DNA of 38,833 nt, from NCBI GenBank assembly GCA_013152715.1, contig JAADFU010000018.1:19676-58508 (forward strand). The letters are read 5' to 3'. The notes beneath the pieces were generated by a model. That model was not told the DNA's origin and ran no database searches. It was given only the letters and a program-made list of their open reading frames with translations. Origin of the DNA: Calditrichota bacterium. GTDB lineage: Bacteria > Zhuqueibacterota > Zhuqueibacteria > Thermofontimicrobiales > Thermofontimicrobiaceae. The position numbers were made by a program, and so were the translations under genes. This document shows positions 1 to 9,600 of this stretch, one piece after another (the first letter of the stretch is position 1; the number at the start of each line of letters is the position of its first letter).

Positions 1-7
1 TTCGTCA

Positions 8-40
8 AAGTGTAGCACACCTCGGAGGTGTACTACACTT
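8..40. repeat. GC-rich hairpin (15-bp arms, one mismatch) before the first gene
   Basis: The arms 8-22 and 26-40 are reverse complements except for one mismatch at position 16, around a 3-nt loop. No T-run follows on the plus strand before the next gene, so it is a poor terminator for an upstream plus-strand gene. It could equally be a dispersed palindromic element: a hairpin of the same general shape and partly the same letters (TGTnGC..CACC..GGTG..TACA) sits at 9763-9795. What it does is inference; the base pairing is directly visible. Confidence 0.6.
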
Positions 41-59
41 ATTAGTAAGGAAATATCAA

Positions 60-1199
60 ATGACTTCAAAACAACGCGTTTTGACAACTTTGAATGGCGA
101 GATTCCGGACCGCGTTCCTATCGCAGAATTCGCTGTCGACTTTGACACTGTGGAAAAAATTTTAGGTCACGAAACCTATCTGCGCGCCAAAGCCAAGTCA
201 CAGATCGCTTTCTGGGAAGGCAGACACGACGAAGTGGCGGAAAGTTACGAACGCGACCACATCGAACTGCATGAGAAATTGGAACTGGACATCATTACTT
301 TTCCCATGGCGACGTGGTACATTCCGCCGGAGACAGACGATCCGCCGCCGAAAAAAATCAACGACAACACCTGGAAAGACAAGTACGGCAGAATTTACAA
401 ATACTCGCCCATCACTGCGGATATTACTTGTATTAAAGATCCGGTGATGGAACAAAAAGTGTTCACGGTAGAAGAATTTGAACGAGAGCCGGAAATTCCC
501 ACACCGGATCCGCGGTCATGGAAAATTGTCGAAAACGTCATCGCGAAATTTAAAAACAAAAAATTCATCTGCAGCCCGGACAGCGGCGAGATCGGCATTG
601 TCATGCTCGGCGGCATGGAACGCGGTTTAATGGAACTCATGGAAAATCCCGACATCGTCAAAGCGGCAACTGCTTATCTCGTCAAACAGCAAAATGCCGC
701 AGACAAATATTTCGTTCATCCGGACGCTGAGGGGATTCTCTGGGGCGCGGACTTTGGTTTCAAGTCGGGCCCGCTCATCAGCCCGAAAATGTTCCGCGAC
801 TTTTTTCTGGAAGCCAATAAGGCGCGCGCGAAAAATTTGCACGACAATTTTGGCATCAAAATTCTCAAACATTGCTGCGGAAACGTTATGCCGCTGATGG
901 ACATGTTCATCGAGATCGGCTACGACGCATACCAATCGATTCAAGAATCGGCGGGAATGGACATTTGTCTGCTCAAAGAAAAATACAGCGACAAAATCAC
1001 GCTTTGGGGCGGCGTGAATCTGGAAAATATTCAGAGCGGCACGCCCGAAGATGTCCGCAACGACGTCCGCCGTTCCATGAAATGCGCCAAACCCGACGGA
1101 AGATTCATTTTAGGAATTAGCCATTCCGTCGCCGTGGGCAGCAATTATGAAAATTACATGGCGATGTGGGATGAGTATTTTAAGTGGTGCGATTATTGA
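60..1199 (+). CDS. Uroporphyrinogen decarboxylase (URO-D) superfamily protein, methyltransferase-like
   Basis: The 379-residue protein opens with a typical URO-D family start (KQRVLTTLNGEIPDRVPI). It carries a metal-binding-like KHCCGN motif near residue 275 and the family's WGGVNLENIQSGTPEDV segment near residue 320, followed by the GRFILGISHSV end. In this superfamily true HemE enzymes decarboxylate uroporphyrinogen III. Members with the HxCG-type motif and this length are more often zinc- and corrinoid-dependent methyltransferases of the MtaA/MtbA/CmuA kind. I see no other heme biosynthesis gene, so a methyltransferase or demethylase role is more likely than HemE. AAGGAA at 47-52 lies 7 bases before the ATG. 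No membrane segment is visible, so it should be cytoplasmic. The substrate cannot be read from the sequence. Confidence 0.88.
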   Translation: MTSKQRVLTTLNGEIPDRVPIAEFAVDFDTVEKILGHETYLRAKAKSQIAFWEGRHDEVAESYERDHIELHEKLELDIITFPMATWYIPPETDDPPPKKINDNTWKDKYGRIYKYSPITADITCIKDPVMEQKVFTVEEFEREPEIPTPDPRSWKIVENVIAKFKNKKFICSPDSGEIGIVMLGGMERGLMELMENPDIVKAATAYLVKQQNAADKYFVHPDAEGILWGADFGFKSGPLISPKMFRDFFLEANKARAKNLHDNFGIKILKHCCGNVMPLMDMFIEIGYDAYQSIQESAGMDICLLKEKYSDKITLWGGVNLENIQSGTPEDVRNDVRRSMKCAKPDGRFILGISHSVAVGSNYENYMAMWDEYFKWCDY

Positions 1200-1212
1200 T
1201 TTTTTTTTGCAA

Positions 1213-1361
1213 CGAACAAAAACGAACAAAACAAACAAAATATGAAAAAATTTTTGGGAAATAGGTGACAGGATTATTGCAGTTTTTCTGTTTGAAATTT
1301 GCGAGAAAATTTTAGCCTTTTTACATCGAACAAGAACTAACAAAACGGACAAAGTTTGAAA
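1213..1361. repeat. Two direct copies of a GAACAAA-type quasi-periodic sequence
   Basis: Copy A (1213-1247) and copy B (1327-1361) are 35 bases each and agree at 29 of 35 positions by hand alignment. Inside each copy, units like CGAACAAAA recur every 9-10 bases. The DNA between the copies contains no gene. Copy B ends 38 bases before the nitroreductase start codon. Function unknown; similar strings occur between genes in many environmental genomes (general recollection, not searched). Confidence 0.55.
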
Positions 1362-1399
1362 CTAATTTTGCTGATTTGCTATTAAAGAAGGACAAATTT

Positions 1400-1909
1400 A
1401 TGGAATTAATACAAGGGATTCTCACCCGCCGCAGCATCAGAAAATTTAAGAAAACGCCTATTTCCGAGGACATCATCGAACAAGTCCTGCGCGCGGCAAT
1501 GGCGGCGCCGTCGGCGGGAAATTGCCAGCCCTGGCATTTCGTTGTTTTGCGTGACCACGCGGTGATGGACAAAATTCCTGAATTTCATCCGCATTCTAAA
1601 ATGCTGCTTCAGGCTGCGGCAGCAATTGTGGTTTGCTGGGACAAAAACAGCGAGCTTGCCGACGGCTACGGCATTCAGGACGCTTCTGCGGCGACGGAAA
1701 ATATTTTGTTAGCAGCGCACTCGCTCGGATTGGGCGCTGTCTGGCTGGGAATTTTTCCCCGGCAGCATCGTGTGGAAAAATTGAAAAAATTACTCAATCT
1801 GCCCGAGCACATAATCCCATTAGGCGTTGTAGCCATCGGCCATCCCGACGAAAAAAAACCGCCAGCAAATCGCTTTGATCCCCAAAAAGTGCATTTCGAA
1901 AAATGGTAA
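1400..1909 (+). CDS. Nitroreductase family protein (FMN-dependent oxidoreductase)
   Basis: This 169-residue protein starts with the family hallmark RRSIRKFKKTPIS, whose arginines usually contact the FMN phosphate. It continues with AAMAAPSAGNCQPWHFVV near residues 31-50 and GLGAVWLGIFP near 112-122, the second flavin-binding stretch. Nitroreductase-family enzymes act as dimers and pass electrons from NAD(P)H through FMN to nitro compounds, quinones or other acceptors. The real substrate cannot be deduced here. I chose ATG 1400 because AAAGAAGGA (1384-1392) is a good ribosome binding site at the right distance. An in-frame ATG at 1376 would add eight residues lying upstream of that site. It ends 33 bases before rhaA, so the two may be co-transcribed, though no functional link is obvious. 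Confidence 0.9.
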   Translation: MELIQGILTRRSIRKFKKTPISEDIIEQVLRAAMAAPSAGNCQPWHFVVLRDHAVMDKIPEFHPHSKMLLQAAAAIVVCWDKNSELADGYGIQDASAATENILLAAHSLGLGAVWLGIFPRQHRVEKLKKLLNLPEHIIPLGVVAIGHPDEKKPPANRFDPQKVHFEKW

Positions 1910-1942
1910 AATAGAGCATTCAGAAAAACAAGGAGACGAATT

Positions 1943-3208
1943 ATGGACAAAAAGATTGAACGCAGTTATGAGATAGCCAGAGAAAAATACGCTCAGTTAG
2001 ATATCGATACAGACAAAGTTCTCGAACAACTTGAAAAAATCAGTATTTCGTTGCATTGCTGGCAAGGCGACGATGTTGCTGGTTTTGAAACTCCTGACGC
2101 CGAACTTTCAGGCGGAGGAATTCAGGTGACCGGTAACTATCCGGGCAGAGCGCGCACCGTGGTTCAATTGCGCCAGGACGCCGAAAAGGCGTTTTCATTG
2201 ATTCCCGGGAAACACCGCTTCAACTTGCACGCTATCTACGGCGAATTCGGCAGCAAATTCGTTGACCGAGACCAAATTTCGCCCGACCATTTCAAAGGCT
2301 GGATCGACTGGGCGAAAAATCTGGGAATTAAACTGGATTTCAATCCCTCCTGTTTTTCACATCCCAAAGCAAACGACGGTTTTACGCTGAGCAGTAAGGA
2401 CAAAGCGATCCGCGATTTCTGGATTGAACACGTCCAAAGAACACGAGAAATCGCCGCATTCATGGGAAAAGAACTGGGGAGCCCTTGCATTAACAATATC
2501 TGGATTCCCGACGGCATGAAAGATATTCCCGCGGACAGATTCACGCATCGTAAGCTGCTCAAAAAATCATTGGACAAAATTTTTCAAAAAAGTTTTCCGG
2601 CCTCTGCAATGAAAGACGCGCTGGAAAGCAAACTTTTCGGCATCGGCAGCGAATCGTACGTCGTGGGTTCGCACGAGTTTTATCTTTCCTACGCAGTGCA
2701 AAATAAAAAGATTGTTTGTTACGACCTGGGTCATTTTCATCCCACGGAATCCATCGCCGACAAAATTTCTTCAACGCTACTGTTCGTGGACGAACTGCTG
2801 CTCCACGTCAGCCGCGGCGTGCGCTGGGACAGCGACCACACCGTCATTCTCAACGACGACGTCAAAGCTGTCGCCGAGGAAATTGTTCGCGCGGACAGCC
2901 TCGATCGCGTGCACGTTGCGCTTGATTTCTTCGACGCCACGCTCAACCGCGTCGGCGCCTGGGTTCTGGGAACGCGCGCGACATTGAAGGCGCTCCTGCT
3001 CGCGCTGCTCGAACCGCACGAGATGCTAAAATCCGCAGAAGAAAAAGGCGATTTTTTCAAAAGATTGGCGCTGTTCGAGGAATTGAAAACTATGCCCTTC
3101 GGCGAAGTCTGGGATTACTACTGCGCGAAAAATGACGTCGCGGTGGGGACGGATATGATTACAGAAATAAGCGAGTACGAGCAAAAAGTACAGTTGAAAA
3201 GAAAGTAA
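1943..3208 (+). CDS. rhaA: L-rhamnose isomerase
   Basis: RhaA converts L-rhamnose to L-rhamnulose, the first step of rhamnose catabolism, in the cytoplasm with divalent metal ions. The 421-residue length is close to the roughly 419 of the E. coli enzyme, and long stretches match it from memory: SLHCWQGDDVAGFE, FNPSCFSHP, NIWIPDGMKDI, ESKLFGIGSESY, GHFHPTE, HVSRGVRWDSDH and ALDFFDATLNR. The Glu of ESKLFGIG, the Asp/His of DLGHFHPTE, the His of HVSR and the Asp of LDFFDA are all present, so the metal site looks intact. AAGGAG just before 1936 precedes ATG 1943. The kinase and aldolase of the pathway are not in this window, so the gene is separated from its usual partners or the pathway lies elsewhere. 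Confidence 0.97.
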   Translation: MDKKIERSYEIAREKYAQLDIDTDKVLEQLEKISISLHCWQGDDVAGFETPDAELSGGGIQVTGNYPGRARTVVQLRQDAEKAFSLIPGKHRFNLHAIYGEFGSKFVDRDQISPDHFKGWIDWAKNLGIKLDFNPSCFSHPKANDGFTLSSKDKAIRDFWIEHVQRTREIAAFMGKELGSPCINNIWIPDGMKDIPADRFTHRKLLKKSLDKIFQKSFPASAMKDALESKLFGIGSESYVVGSHEFYLSYAVQNKKIVCYDLGHFHPTESIADKISSTLLFVDELLLHVSRGVRWDSDHTVILNDDVKAVAEEIVRADSLDRVHVALDFFDATLNRVGAWVLGTRATLKALLLALLEPHEMLKSAEEKGDFFKRLALFEELKTMPFGEVWDYYCAKNDVAVGTDMITEISEYEQKVQLKRK

Positions 3209-3223
3209 ATTCGATAGTTTTCC

Positions 3224-3254
3224 CGTGCCAGCTATTCCCAAAATGGCTGGCACG
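3224..3254 (+). terminator. Stem-loop after rhaA
   Basis: Perfect 9-bp arms CGTGCCAGC (3224-3232) and GCTGGCACG (3246-3254) flank a 13-nt loop, 15 bases after the rhaA stop. The following TTTCCTCCATTTTTTC is T-rich but interrupted. It fits a rho-independent terminator separating rhaA from the efflux operon. Confidence 0.65.
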
Positions 3255-3350
3255 TTTCCTCCATTTTTTCTTGCCCTCAGAATTTCCAAAATTTTTACAA
3301 AATTTATATGGAACTTTTGCACATTCGTCTCGTAATATGAAACTAAAACC

Positions 3351-3366
3351 TACCTACCGGTAGGTA
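3351..3366. promoter_or_regulatory. Perfect 16-bp palindrome, probable TetR operator
   Basis: TACCTACCGGTAGGTA reads identically on both strands. It lies 22 bases upstream of the probable -35 box and 95 bases before the TetR gene. Length, symmetry and position fit an operator for a dimeric TetR-family regulator. That the downstream regulator binds it is inference. Confidence 0.7.
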
Positions 3367-3388
3367 CATTCATTATTTTTTGAAACTA

Positions 3389-3418
3389 TTGACAAAACAA
3401 AACGTAATTTGGAATAAT
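3389..3418 (+). promoter_or_regulatory. Probable sigma70-type promoter of the tetR-tolC-adaptor-RND operon
   Basis: TTGACA (3389-3394), an 18-base spacer, and AATAAT (3413-3418). It lies between the two palindromes at 3351-3366 and 3436-3447, an arrangement suited to repression by bound regulator. Confidence 0.6.
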
Positions 3419-3435
3419 TTTTTAAACAAATTTTC

Positions 3436-3447
3436 GACCGAACGGTC
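3436..3447. promoter_or_regulatory. Second palindrome (GACCG-AA-CGGTC), probable operator
   Basis: Two perfect 5-bp arms around AA, placed between the expected transcription start (about 3425) and the ribosome binding site of the TetR gene. Its half-site differs from the one at 3351-3366, so it may be bound by the same protein with different affinity or by another TetR-family protein. Confidence 0.5.
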
Positions 3448-3461
3448 AGTAAGGGTTTAAA

Positions 3462-4067
3462 ATGCCAAACTTCTTGGAAAAATTAGACGGCGAAAACAAT
3501 ACCAAACTTCAGATATTTTTAACTGCTGCTCGCCTTTTTGCTGAAAAAGGATACAACGGCGTTTCCATGCGGGAAATTTCCGAGCAATCGAACGTTTCGA
3601 AGCCGACGATTTATTATTACTTTGGCAGCAAAGAAGGAATTTTCAGAGAGCTGCTGGAAACAGGAATGAAATACGGTGTGAATTTCTCCAGGGAAATTGC
3701 GGCGTCCAACATTCCGGCCAAAGAGAAATTAAAAAAAATAATGCAGCGTCAATTTCGCGTGAGTTATGAGCATTCCGAATTTTCCAAATTTTTTCTGATG
3801 ATTTTTTTGACATCGGAAAATATTCCTTTTGTGGAAGATTTCAAAAAACACGTTCGTGCGCACAAAAAATTACTCATGAATATTTTTAAAGAGGGCATCG
3901 AGTCCGGCGAATTCGGCGCCGGAGCAAATTCTGATTTAGCCGCAGAAATGTTTGTTGCTGTTACCGGTCATTTCATTAGCCTACAGATCAAATCGAAACG
4001 AAAAATTTTAACAAATAAATTAGCGGAAGAAATTGTTGAACTTTTATTTAAAGGACTGAACGAATGA
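3462..4067 (+). CDS. TetR/AcrR family transcriptional regulator
   Basis: This 201-residue protein has a typical TetR helix-turn-helix at about residues 17-62: IFLTAARLFAEKGYNGVSM, then REISEQSNVSKPTIYYYFGSK, then EGIFRELL. The C-terminal helical part is the ligand-sensing and dimerisation region and is not diagnostic of a ligand. Such proteins usually repress a neighbouring efflux operon until the exported compound binds. Here the gene is first in the operon: its stop codon overlaps the tolC start by 4 bases (ATGA), and two palindromes surround its promoter. Autoregulation plus control of the downstream pump is therefore the simplest reading (inference). TAAGGG (3450-3455) serves as ribosome binding site. 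Confidence 0.95.
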   Translation: MPNFLEKLDGENNTKLQIFLTAARLFAEKGYNGVSMREISEQSNVSKPTIYYYFGSKEGIFRELLETGMKYGVNFSREIAASNIPAKEKLKKIMQRQFRVSYEHSEFSKFFLMIFLTSENIPFVEDFKKHVRAHKKLLMNIFKEGIESGEFGAGANSDLAAEMFVAVTGHFISLQIKSKRKILTNKLAEEIVELLFKGLNE

Positions 4068-5494
4068 GGAAAAATCTGAAAAATTTGCTGGATGTTGCGA
4101 TGAGAAAAAATCGCGTAGTCGTTTTTTCTCTGCTGCTATTTTTTCCTTTGGCTGGTCTTTCGCAGGACAAAATGACGCTCACCCTGGAGCGAAGCGTGGA
4201 TCTGGCTTTGCAAAAAAACCCGGGCATTCAAATGGCGGAAAAGGAAGTTTCCAAAGCAAAAGCCGGTATTTTTGAAGCCTGGTCTAATGTTTTGCCCAAA
4301 GTAGACGGCTCGATTAATTTTCAGCACGCGTGGAGTATTCAGGAGCAAACCATACCTAACTTTTTGAAACCCATGTTAGCGCCGCTGGGGCCGTACATTC
4401 CTGGGCTGGAAGACATGCCGGACTATGTGCGGATCTCTTTCGGATTAAAAAACACGCTGCGCTACGGCGCCACTTTGACGCAGCCGCTATTTTTAGGCGG
4501 CGCAGGAATTTCCGGAATACAAATCGCTAATTCCGCGAAATCAGCGGCGGAGAAAAATTTAATGGGAAAGAAACAGGAATTGATTTACAACACGACCAAC
4601 GCATTTTACGGCTGCCTGCTCGCCAAAGAACTGGTCAAAGTTCAGCAAGAAGCGCTGGATCAGGCGGAAGCGAATTTTGAAAATGTCAGAAAAAAATATG
4701 AGTCGGGCGCGGCGTCCGGTTTCGACAAAATGCGCGCCGAAGTGGATGTGGCGAATCTGAGACCGGCGGCGATTGCTGCGAAGAACAATTACCGCTCTGC
4801 ATTGACCATGCTCAGAACAATTCTTGGTTTAGAAAGAAATGCTGTGATTGACGTCGAAGGTGAGTTCAAATACGTTGAGGACGAACTGCTCAATATGTCG
4901 CTGGAAGAATTGCAGCAGTTAGCTCTGGAAAAACGCCCCATGTTTCAAGCGCTGCAAGATCAGAAACGCATCATGCGCAAAACAGTTGCCATTGCACGAA
5001 GCAATTTTCTGCCGAAAGTATTTTTTCAGACCGATTATTCATTCATGGACATGAGAAATAATTACAAATTCAGACACAAAGATGCCAGCAAGGGATTTAC
5101 TTCGGCGATCAGTTTACAAATCCCGCTATTCCACGGATTTCAGTCCGCTGCGCAGTATCAGGAATCACGGCTGGATTATCACATCATGCTGGACACAGAG
5201 AAGCAAGCCAGCGACGGCATTGCCGCGGAAGTGGAAGTGGCATACAATAAGTTGAAAGATGCCAGAGAAAAATACCAGTCTGCGGTGAAGACAGTCGATC
5301 TGGCAAAAGAAGCCTTGCGTCTGGCAAATATGATGTACAAAGAGGGAATGAACACTCAGTTAGATGTATTGACTTCACAGCTTGCATTGACGCAGGCAAA
5401 GATGAATTACGTGAATTCACTGTACGAATATCAAATTTCACGATATCAATTGAGAAAAGTCATCGGACTGTTGAAAGGAATTTTAGACAAATAA
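4064..5494 (+). CDS. TolC family outer membrane efflux channel (efflux operon 1)
   Basis: TolC-family proteins form trimeric outer-membrane channels with a long periplasmic helical barrel and carry cargo outward from inner-membrane pumps. The protein has 476 residues, near the usual 430-500. A signal peptide is visible (VVVFSLLLFFPLAGLSQ). The two internally duplicated helical repeats begin with LTLERSVDLALQKNPGIQMAEKE and, after the midpoint, MSLEELQQLALEKRPMFQALQDQ. The closing ALRLANMMYKEGMNTQLDVLTSQLALTQAKM stretch is characteristic. ATG 4064 overlaps the tetR stop (ATGA), suggesting coupled translation. M13 at 4100 (MRKNRVVVF) gives a more ordinary signal peptide and could be the true start. 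The adaptor gene follows after 12 bases. Confidence 0.93.
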   Translation: MRKNLKNLLDVAMRKNRVVVFSLLLFFPLAGLSQDKMTLTLERSVDLALQKNPGIQMAEKEVSKAKAGIFEAWSNVLPKVDGSINFQHAWSIQEQTIPNFLKPMLAPLGPYIPGLEDMPDYVRISFGLKNTLRYGATLTQPLFLGGAGISGIQIANSAKSAAEKNLMGKKQELIYNTTNAFYGCLLAKELVKVQQEALDQAEANFENVRKKYESGAASGFDKMRAEVDVANLRPAAIAAKNNYRSALTMLRTILGLERNAVIDVEGEFKYVEDELLNMSLEELQQLALEKRPMFQALQDQKRIMRKTVAIARSNFLPKVFFQTDYSFMDMRNNYKFRHKDASKGFTSAISLQIPLFHGFQSAAQYQESRLDYHIMLDTEKQASDGIAAEVEVAYNKLKDAREKYQSAVKTVDLAKEALRLANMMYKEGMNTQLDVLTSQLALTQAKMNYVNSLYEYQISRYQLRKVIGLLKGILDK

Positions 5495-5506
5495 GGAGAT
5501 AAACTC

Positions 5507-6631
5507 ATGGCAAAAAAAATATTTTCAATTTTTCTCATATCGGGGTTAGCGATTGCGCTGCTGACAGGCTGCGGCAAAAAAGGAAATACGAACGAAGATG
5601 CGCTGATTATTCCTGTTGAAACAACGCCTGTAATCCGTAAAGATGTGTCCAGAGAAGTGACTTACACCGGAGACATCAAAGCGGAAAAAGAAGTGAAAGT
5701 GTACTCCAAAATTCCGGATCGCATCGTCAAATTTGAGGTTGACGAAGGCGATTACGTGAAAAAAGGTGATGTAATCGCGCGAATCGAGGCGACAAAAATC
5801 GAGCAGGCCGTTGTGCAGGCAAAGGCTGGCTTGGCGAGCGCCCGCGCTCAATTTGCCAATGTGAAGGCGGAATTCGAGCGCAGCAAACGATTGAAAGCGG
5901 AAAATGCCATCAGCGAGCAGCAATTTGACGCAACAAAAACCCAATTTGAGGCGACCAAAGCAATGGTCGAACAGGCCGAAGCCGCGCTCGTTCAGGCGGA
6001 GAGCCAATTGGACGATGCCATAATTTCATCGCCTCTTTCCGGAATTATTGGCACACGCAACTATGAAGAAGGCGATATGGCGACAGGCCCGCTGCCCATC
6101 GTGACCGTTGTTCAGATGAATCGCGTGAAGGTGATCATCAAAGCGCCGGAGCAAGATTTCGGGCAATTGAAAGTCGGACAATTCGGCATCGTCAAGGTGC
6201 GCAGTTATCCGGATGAGACTTTTAAGGGAAAAATAATCAAAATCAGTCCCGTGCTCGATCCGCTGACGCGCATGGGAAAAATTGAGCTTCTCGTGGACAA
6301 CAAGGATAAAAGATTGAAGCCGGGAATGTTCGCCGAGGTGCAAATTCGCATTCAGGCGCTGAAAAATGTGATTGCAATTCCAAAATTTGTCGTCATCGAA
6401 AAAACAGAATTGCAACGTGTCAATGGCGAGGATGTGGCTGTCGTAAATTCCCACGTATTTGTCGTGCAGGACAGCGTGGCGCATTTGCGAAAAGTGGAAA
6501 TCAGCTACACCAATGGCACGATTTCCGTTGTAAAATCCGGCGTTGAGGAAGGGGAACAAATTGTCGTCGTTGGCCAGCAGAGTTTAAAAGATGGTTCAAG
6601 AGTAAGAGTTTTGAATGAAGGAGAAAAATAA
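5507..6631 (+). CDS. RND efflux periplasmic adaptor, lipoprotein (efflux operon 1)
   Basis: Membrane-fusion (adaptor) subunits bridge an RND pump and a TolC channel in the periplasm. The 374-residue protein begins with a lipoprotein signal ending LLTGC, so Cys22 is the likely lipidated residue holding it in the inner membrane. Next come the barrel-sandwich half KVYSKIPDRIVKFEVDEGDYVKKGDVIARIE (about residues 63-95), an alanine/glutamine-rich coiled-coil hairpin (about 96-165), the second lipoyl half IISSPLSGIIGTRNYEEGD, and beta-barrel segments with LKPGMFAEVQIRI near 265-280. AAGGAG at 5492-5497 precedes ATG 5507. It overlaps the alternative upstream start of the pump gene and is clearly part of the same operon. 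Confidence 0.95.
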   Translation: MAKKIFSIFLISGLAIALLTGCGKKGNTNEDALIIPVETTPVIRKDVSREVTYTGDIKAEKEVKVYSKIPDRIVKFEVDEGDYVKKGDVIARIEATKIEQAVVQAKAGLASARAQFANVKAEFERSKRLKAENAISEQQFDATKTQFEATKAMVEQAEAALVQAESQLDDAIISSPLSGIIGTRNYEEGDMATGPLPIVTVVQMNRVKVIIKAPEQDFGQLKVGQFGIVKVRSYPDETFKGKIIKISPVLDPLTRMGKIELLVDNKDKRLKPGMFAEVQIRIQALKNVIAIPKFVVIEKTELQRVNGEDVAVVNSHVFVVQDSVAHLRKVEISYTNGTISVVKSGVEEGEQIVVVGQQSLKDGSRVRVLNEGEK

Positions 6632-6632
6632 G

Positions 6633-9600
6633 ATGAGAATCACGACATTAGCCATCAAACGCGGCATCACGTTTTTTATGATATATTTGATCGTGATCGG
6701 ATTCGGCCTCTTTTCTCTGGCGCGTTTGAAAATAGACTTGTTTCCGGATTTAACTTTTCCGGTAATCGCGATCATCACCCAGTACACCGGGGTCAACCCC
6801 TACGATATCGAAAATTCAGTCACCCGACCCATCGAAGAAACAGTCTCGTCGGTAGAAAATGTAAAAAAAGTCAGTTCCACTTCAAAGCAGGGACTTTCTC
6901 TGGTTTTGCTTGAATTTGACTGGGGTACTGACATGGATCAGGCGGAAATCAACACCAGAAAGAACATTGATTTCATTCGCGATTATTTGCCGAATGAAGT
7001 CAGAGACCCGGTTGTATTTGCCTTTGATCCTTCGATGCAGCCGATCATGTACATGGCAGTTCAATCGAGCCAGTACGGCATGGCGGAATTACGAAGAATT
7101 TCAGAGCGGGACATCGAACCACGAATGGAACGCATCCCGGGCGTGGCAAATGCTTTTACCGCCGGCGGACTGTCTCGCGAAATAAAAATTTTAGCGGATC
7201 CCCATCAGTTGCAGGCGCATCATTTCTCAATAGATTATCTGATCAATGCGCTGCGGATGAATAATATGCAAATTCCCAGCGGTTGGATTGAAAATAGTGA
7301 CCAGGAATTCACTGTTCAAACTGTTGGAGAATACAAAAATTTAGACGAAATCAGAAATACGAACATCGCCACGATTCAGGGCACACCGGTGCGCATTCGC
7401 GATGTAGCGCGCGTCGTCGACGGTTTTAAAGAACAGCGCCAACGAGAATACATTGACGGAAATCCGAGCGTGCTACTCATGGTGAGCAAGCAATCGGACG
7501 CCAACACAGTGCAGGTCGTTAAAAGAATAAAAAGTCAATTGGACAATATTCAGCAATCCATCCCCAAAGGCGTGGAGATCCTCAATTTCTGGGATCAGGC
7601 GACATTTATTCAGCGCTCCATGTCAAATCTGGGAAGCACCGCGCTGCAGGCTATCGGCCTCGCCTTTCTGGTGCTATTATTTTTCTTATTAAATTTTCGC
7701 AGTTCGCTCATTGTTGCCATTTCCATCCCCGTTTCCATGTTGGTGACTTTCGCAGTGATGGATCAGGCAGGCTTGACTCTGAATATGATCTCCATGGCGG
7801 GACTGGCGCTGGCAGTGGGCATGTTAGTAGACAACTCCATTGTCGTGCTGGAAAATATTTTCCGGCGACGACAGTTAGGCGATTCTATGGAAGAGGCTGC
7901 GGACAAAGGAGGCTCGGAAGTCTCCATGGCAATCACTGCCTCAACCTTAACTACTCTTGCTGTTTTTGTGCCGGTTCTTTTTGTCCCCGGCATTGCCGGC
8001 GAGCTATTCAAAGACATGGTTATTACAATCTGTTTTTCACTTTTGTCTTCATTACTTGTCGCGTTGACGCTGGTGCCCCTATTAGCATCACGATTTTTGG
8101 ACTTCCGGTCAAAATTTGAATCGCGAAATCCATCGTCTAAAGGTTTCATTGCCCGCACGAAAAAGGGGATTAATTCTTTTCTTGTCGGGTTAAGAAACCA
8201 GTACAGCCGGGCGCTGAAATGGTCAATCAATCACAGGAAGACCGTGCTTATTTCGGTTACAGCGCTCTTCATCGTATCCATCGTGATCCTGGCCACCCGC
8301 GGCGGCGACTTTTTCCCGCATTCGGATCAGGGATTTATTGTTTACCAGGTCAAAACAGCGCCGGGCACCAATCTGGATGAAATGCAGAAAACAATGATGA
8401 AAATTGCTGGCGTCATCAAAAAAGAAGTTCCGGAAGCCGAAAATATTCATATTCGTTTTGGTCAGGGCGAGGGAATCACTGCCCTGTTTGGCGGCGGCGC
8501 CTCTAATTTAGGCGAGATAAATGTCAAATTAGTACGCAAGCGCGAACGCAGTCGAAGCCAGAAAGAAATCGATGCGGCGCTAAAAAAGAAATTTGCGGAC
8601 ATCCCCGGCGCGGAAATTCGCTATCAAGAACAAGGCATCAGCCAAATGTTCGGCGAAGGCGATATCGTCGTAGAGATTTTCGGGCACGATTTGACAAAAT
8701 CAAAGAAATTAGCTGAACAAATCCAAGATTTAGTAAAACAGGTTCGCGGCACGGAACAAGTCAAAATCAGTCTCGAAGATGCGATGCCGGAACTGCGAAT
8801 CGAACTGGACAGGGATCGTCTGGCAGATCTTGGTATTTCAGCGGCACAGGTTTCACAGACAGTGAGCTCCAACGTACTGGGAACGGTCGCTTCAACCTAT
8901 CGCGAGGGCGGCGAAGAATACGATATTCGCGTTCAATTGGACAAGAAATATCGCAAATCCAAAGCTGATCTGGAAAATATTTTGATCGTATCGCCGACAG
9001 GCGCGCGAGTGCCGCTGCGATCCGTGGCGCACGTGGCGACCGGCAAGGCGCCGACAGAAATTACCCGTGAAGATCAGGAGCGCGTGGTAAAAGTTTCCAT
9101 GATGGTCTCGGGCAGAGATTTGCGTAGCGTGACGCGCGATGTGCAGAAAGCCATGAAAAAAGTGGTTATTCCCAACGATTACCGGCTGGAAATCAGCGGC
9201 ATGGCGGAAGAGCAGCAGGAATCGTTCATGTATCTGGGGATTGCCATGTTGGTCGCCATCTTGCTTACTTACATGGTCATGGCGTCGCAGTTTGAGTCAC
9301 TGCTGGATCCGTTCATCATTTTATTCACAATTCCCATGTCGCTCATCGGCGTGGCGCTTTTTCTGCTGCTCACCGGAACAACGCTCACGGTGATGGCGCT
9401 AATCGGAATCATCATGTTAGTCGGCATCGTCGTGAACAACGGAATTGTGCTCGTCGATTACATGAATCAACTCCGCGTCAAAGGGAAAAGTTTGATGGAA
9501 GCGGTCCAAGAAGGCGGAGAAACGAGAATGAGACCTGTTCTGATGACAGCGCTAACAACAATCCTGGCGATGGTGCCGCTGGCCTTAGGTCTGGGCGAGA

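Noticed and set aside
60-1199. Calling the first gene hemE
   Set aside because: The KHCCGN motif and lack of heme genes nearby point to the methyltransferase side of the family.
1213-1361. CRISPR array
   Set aside because: Only two imperfect copies 79 bases apart with no further units; internal 9-10 base rhythm does not fit repeat-spacer structure.
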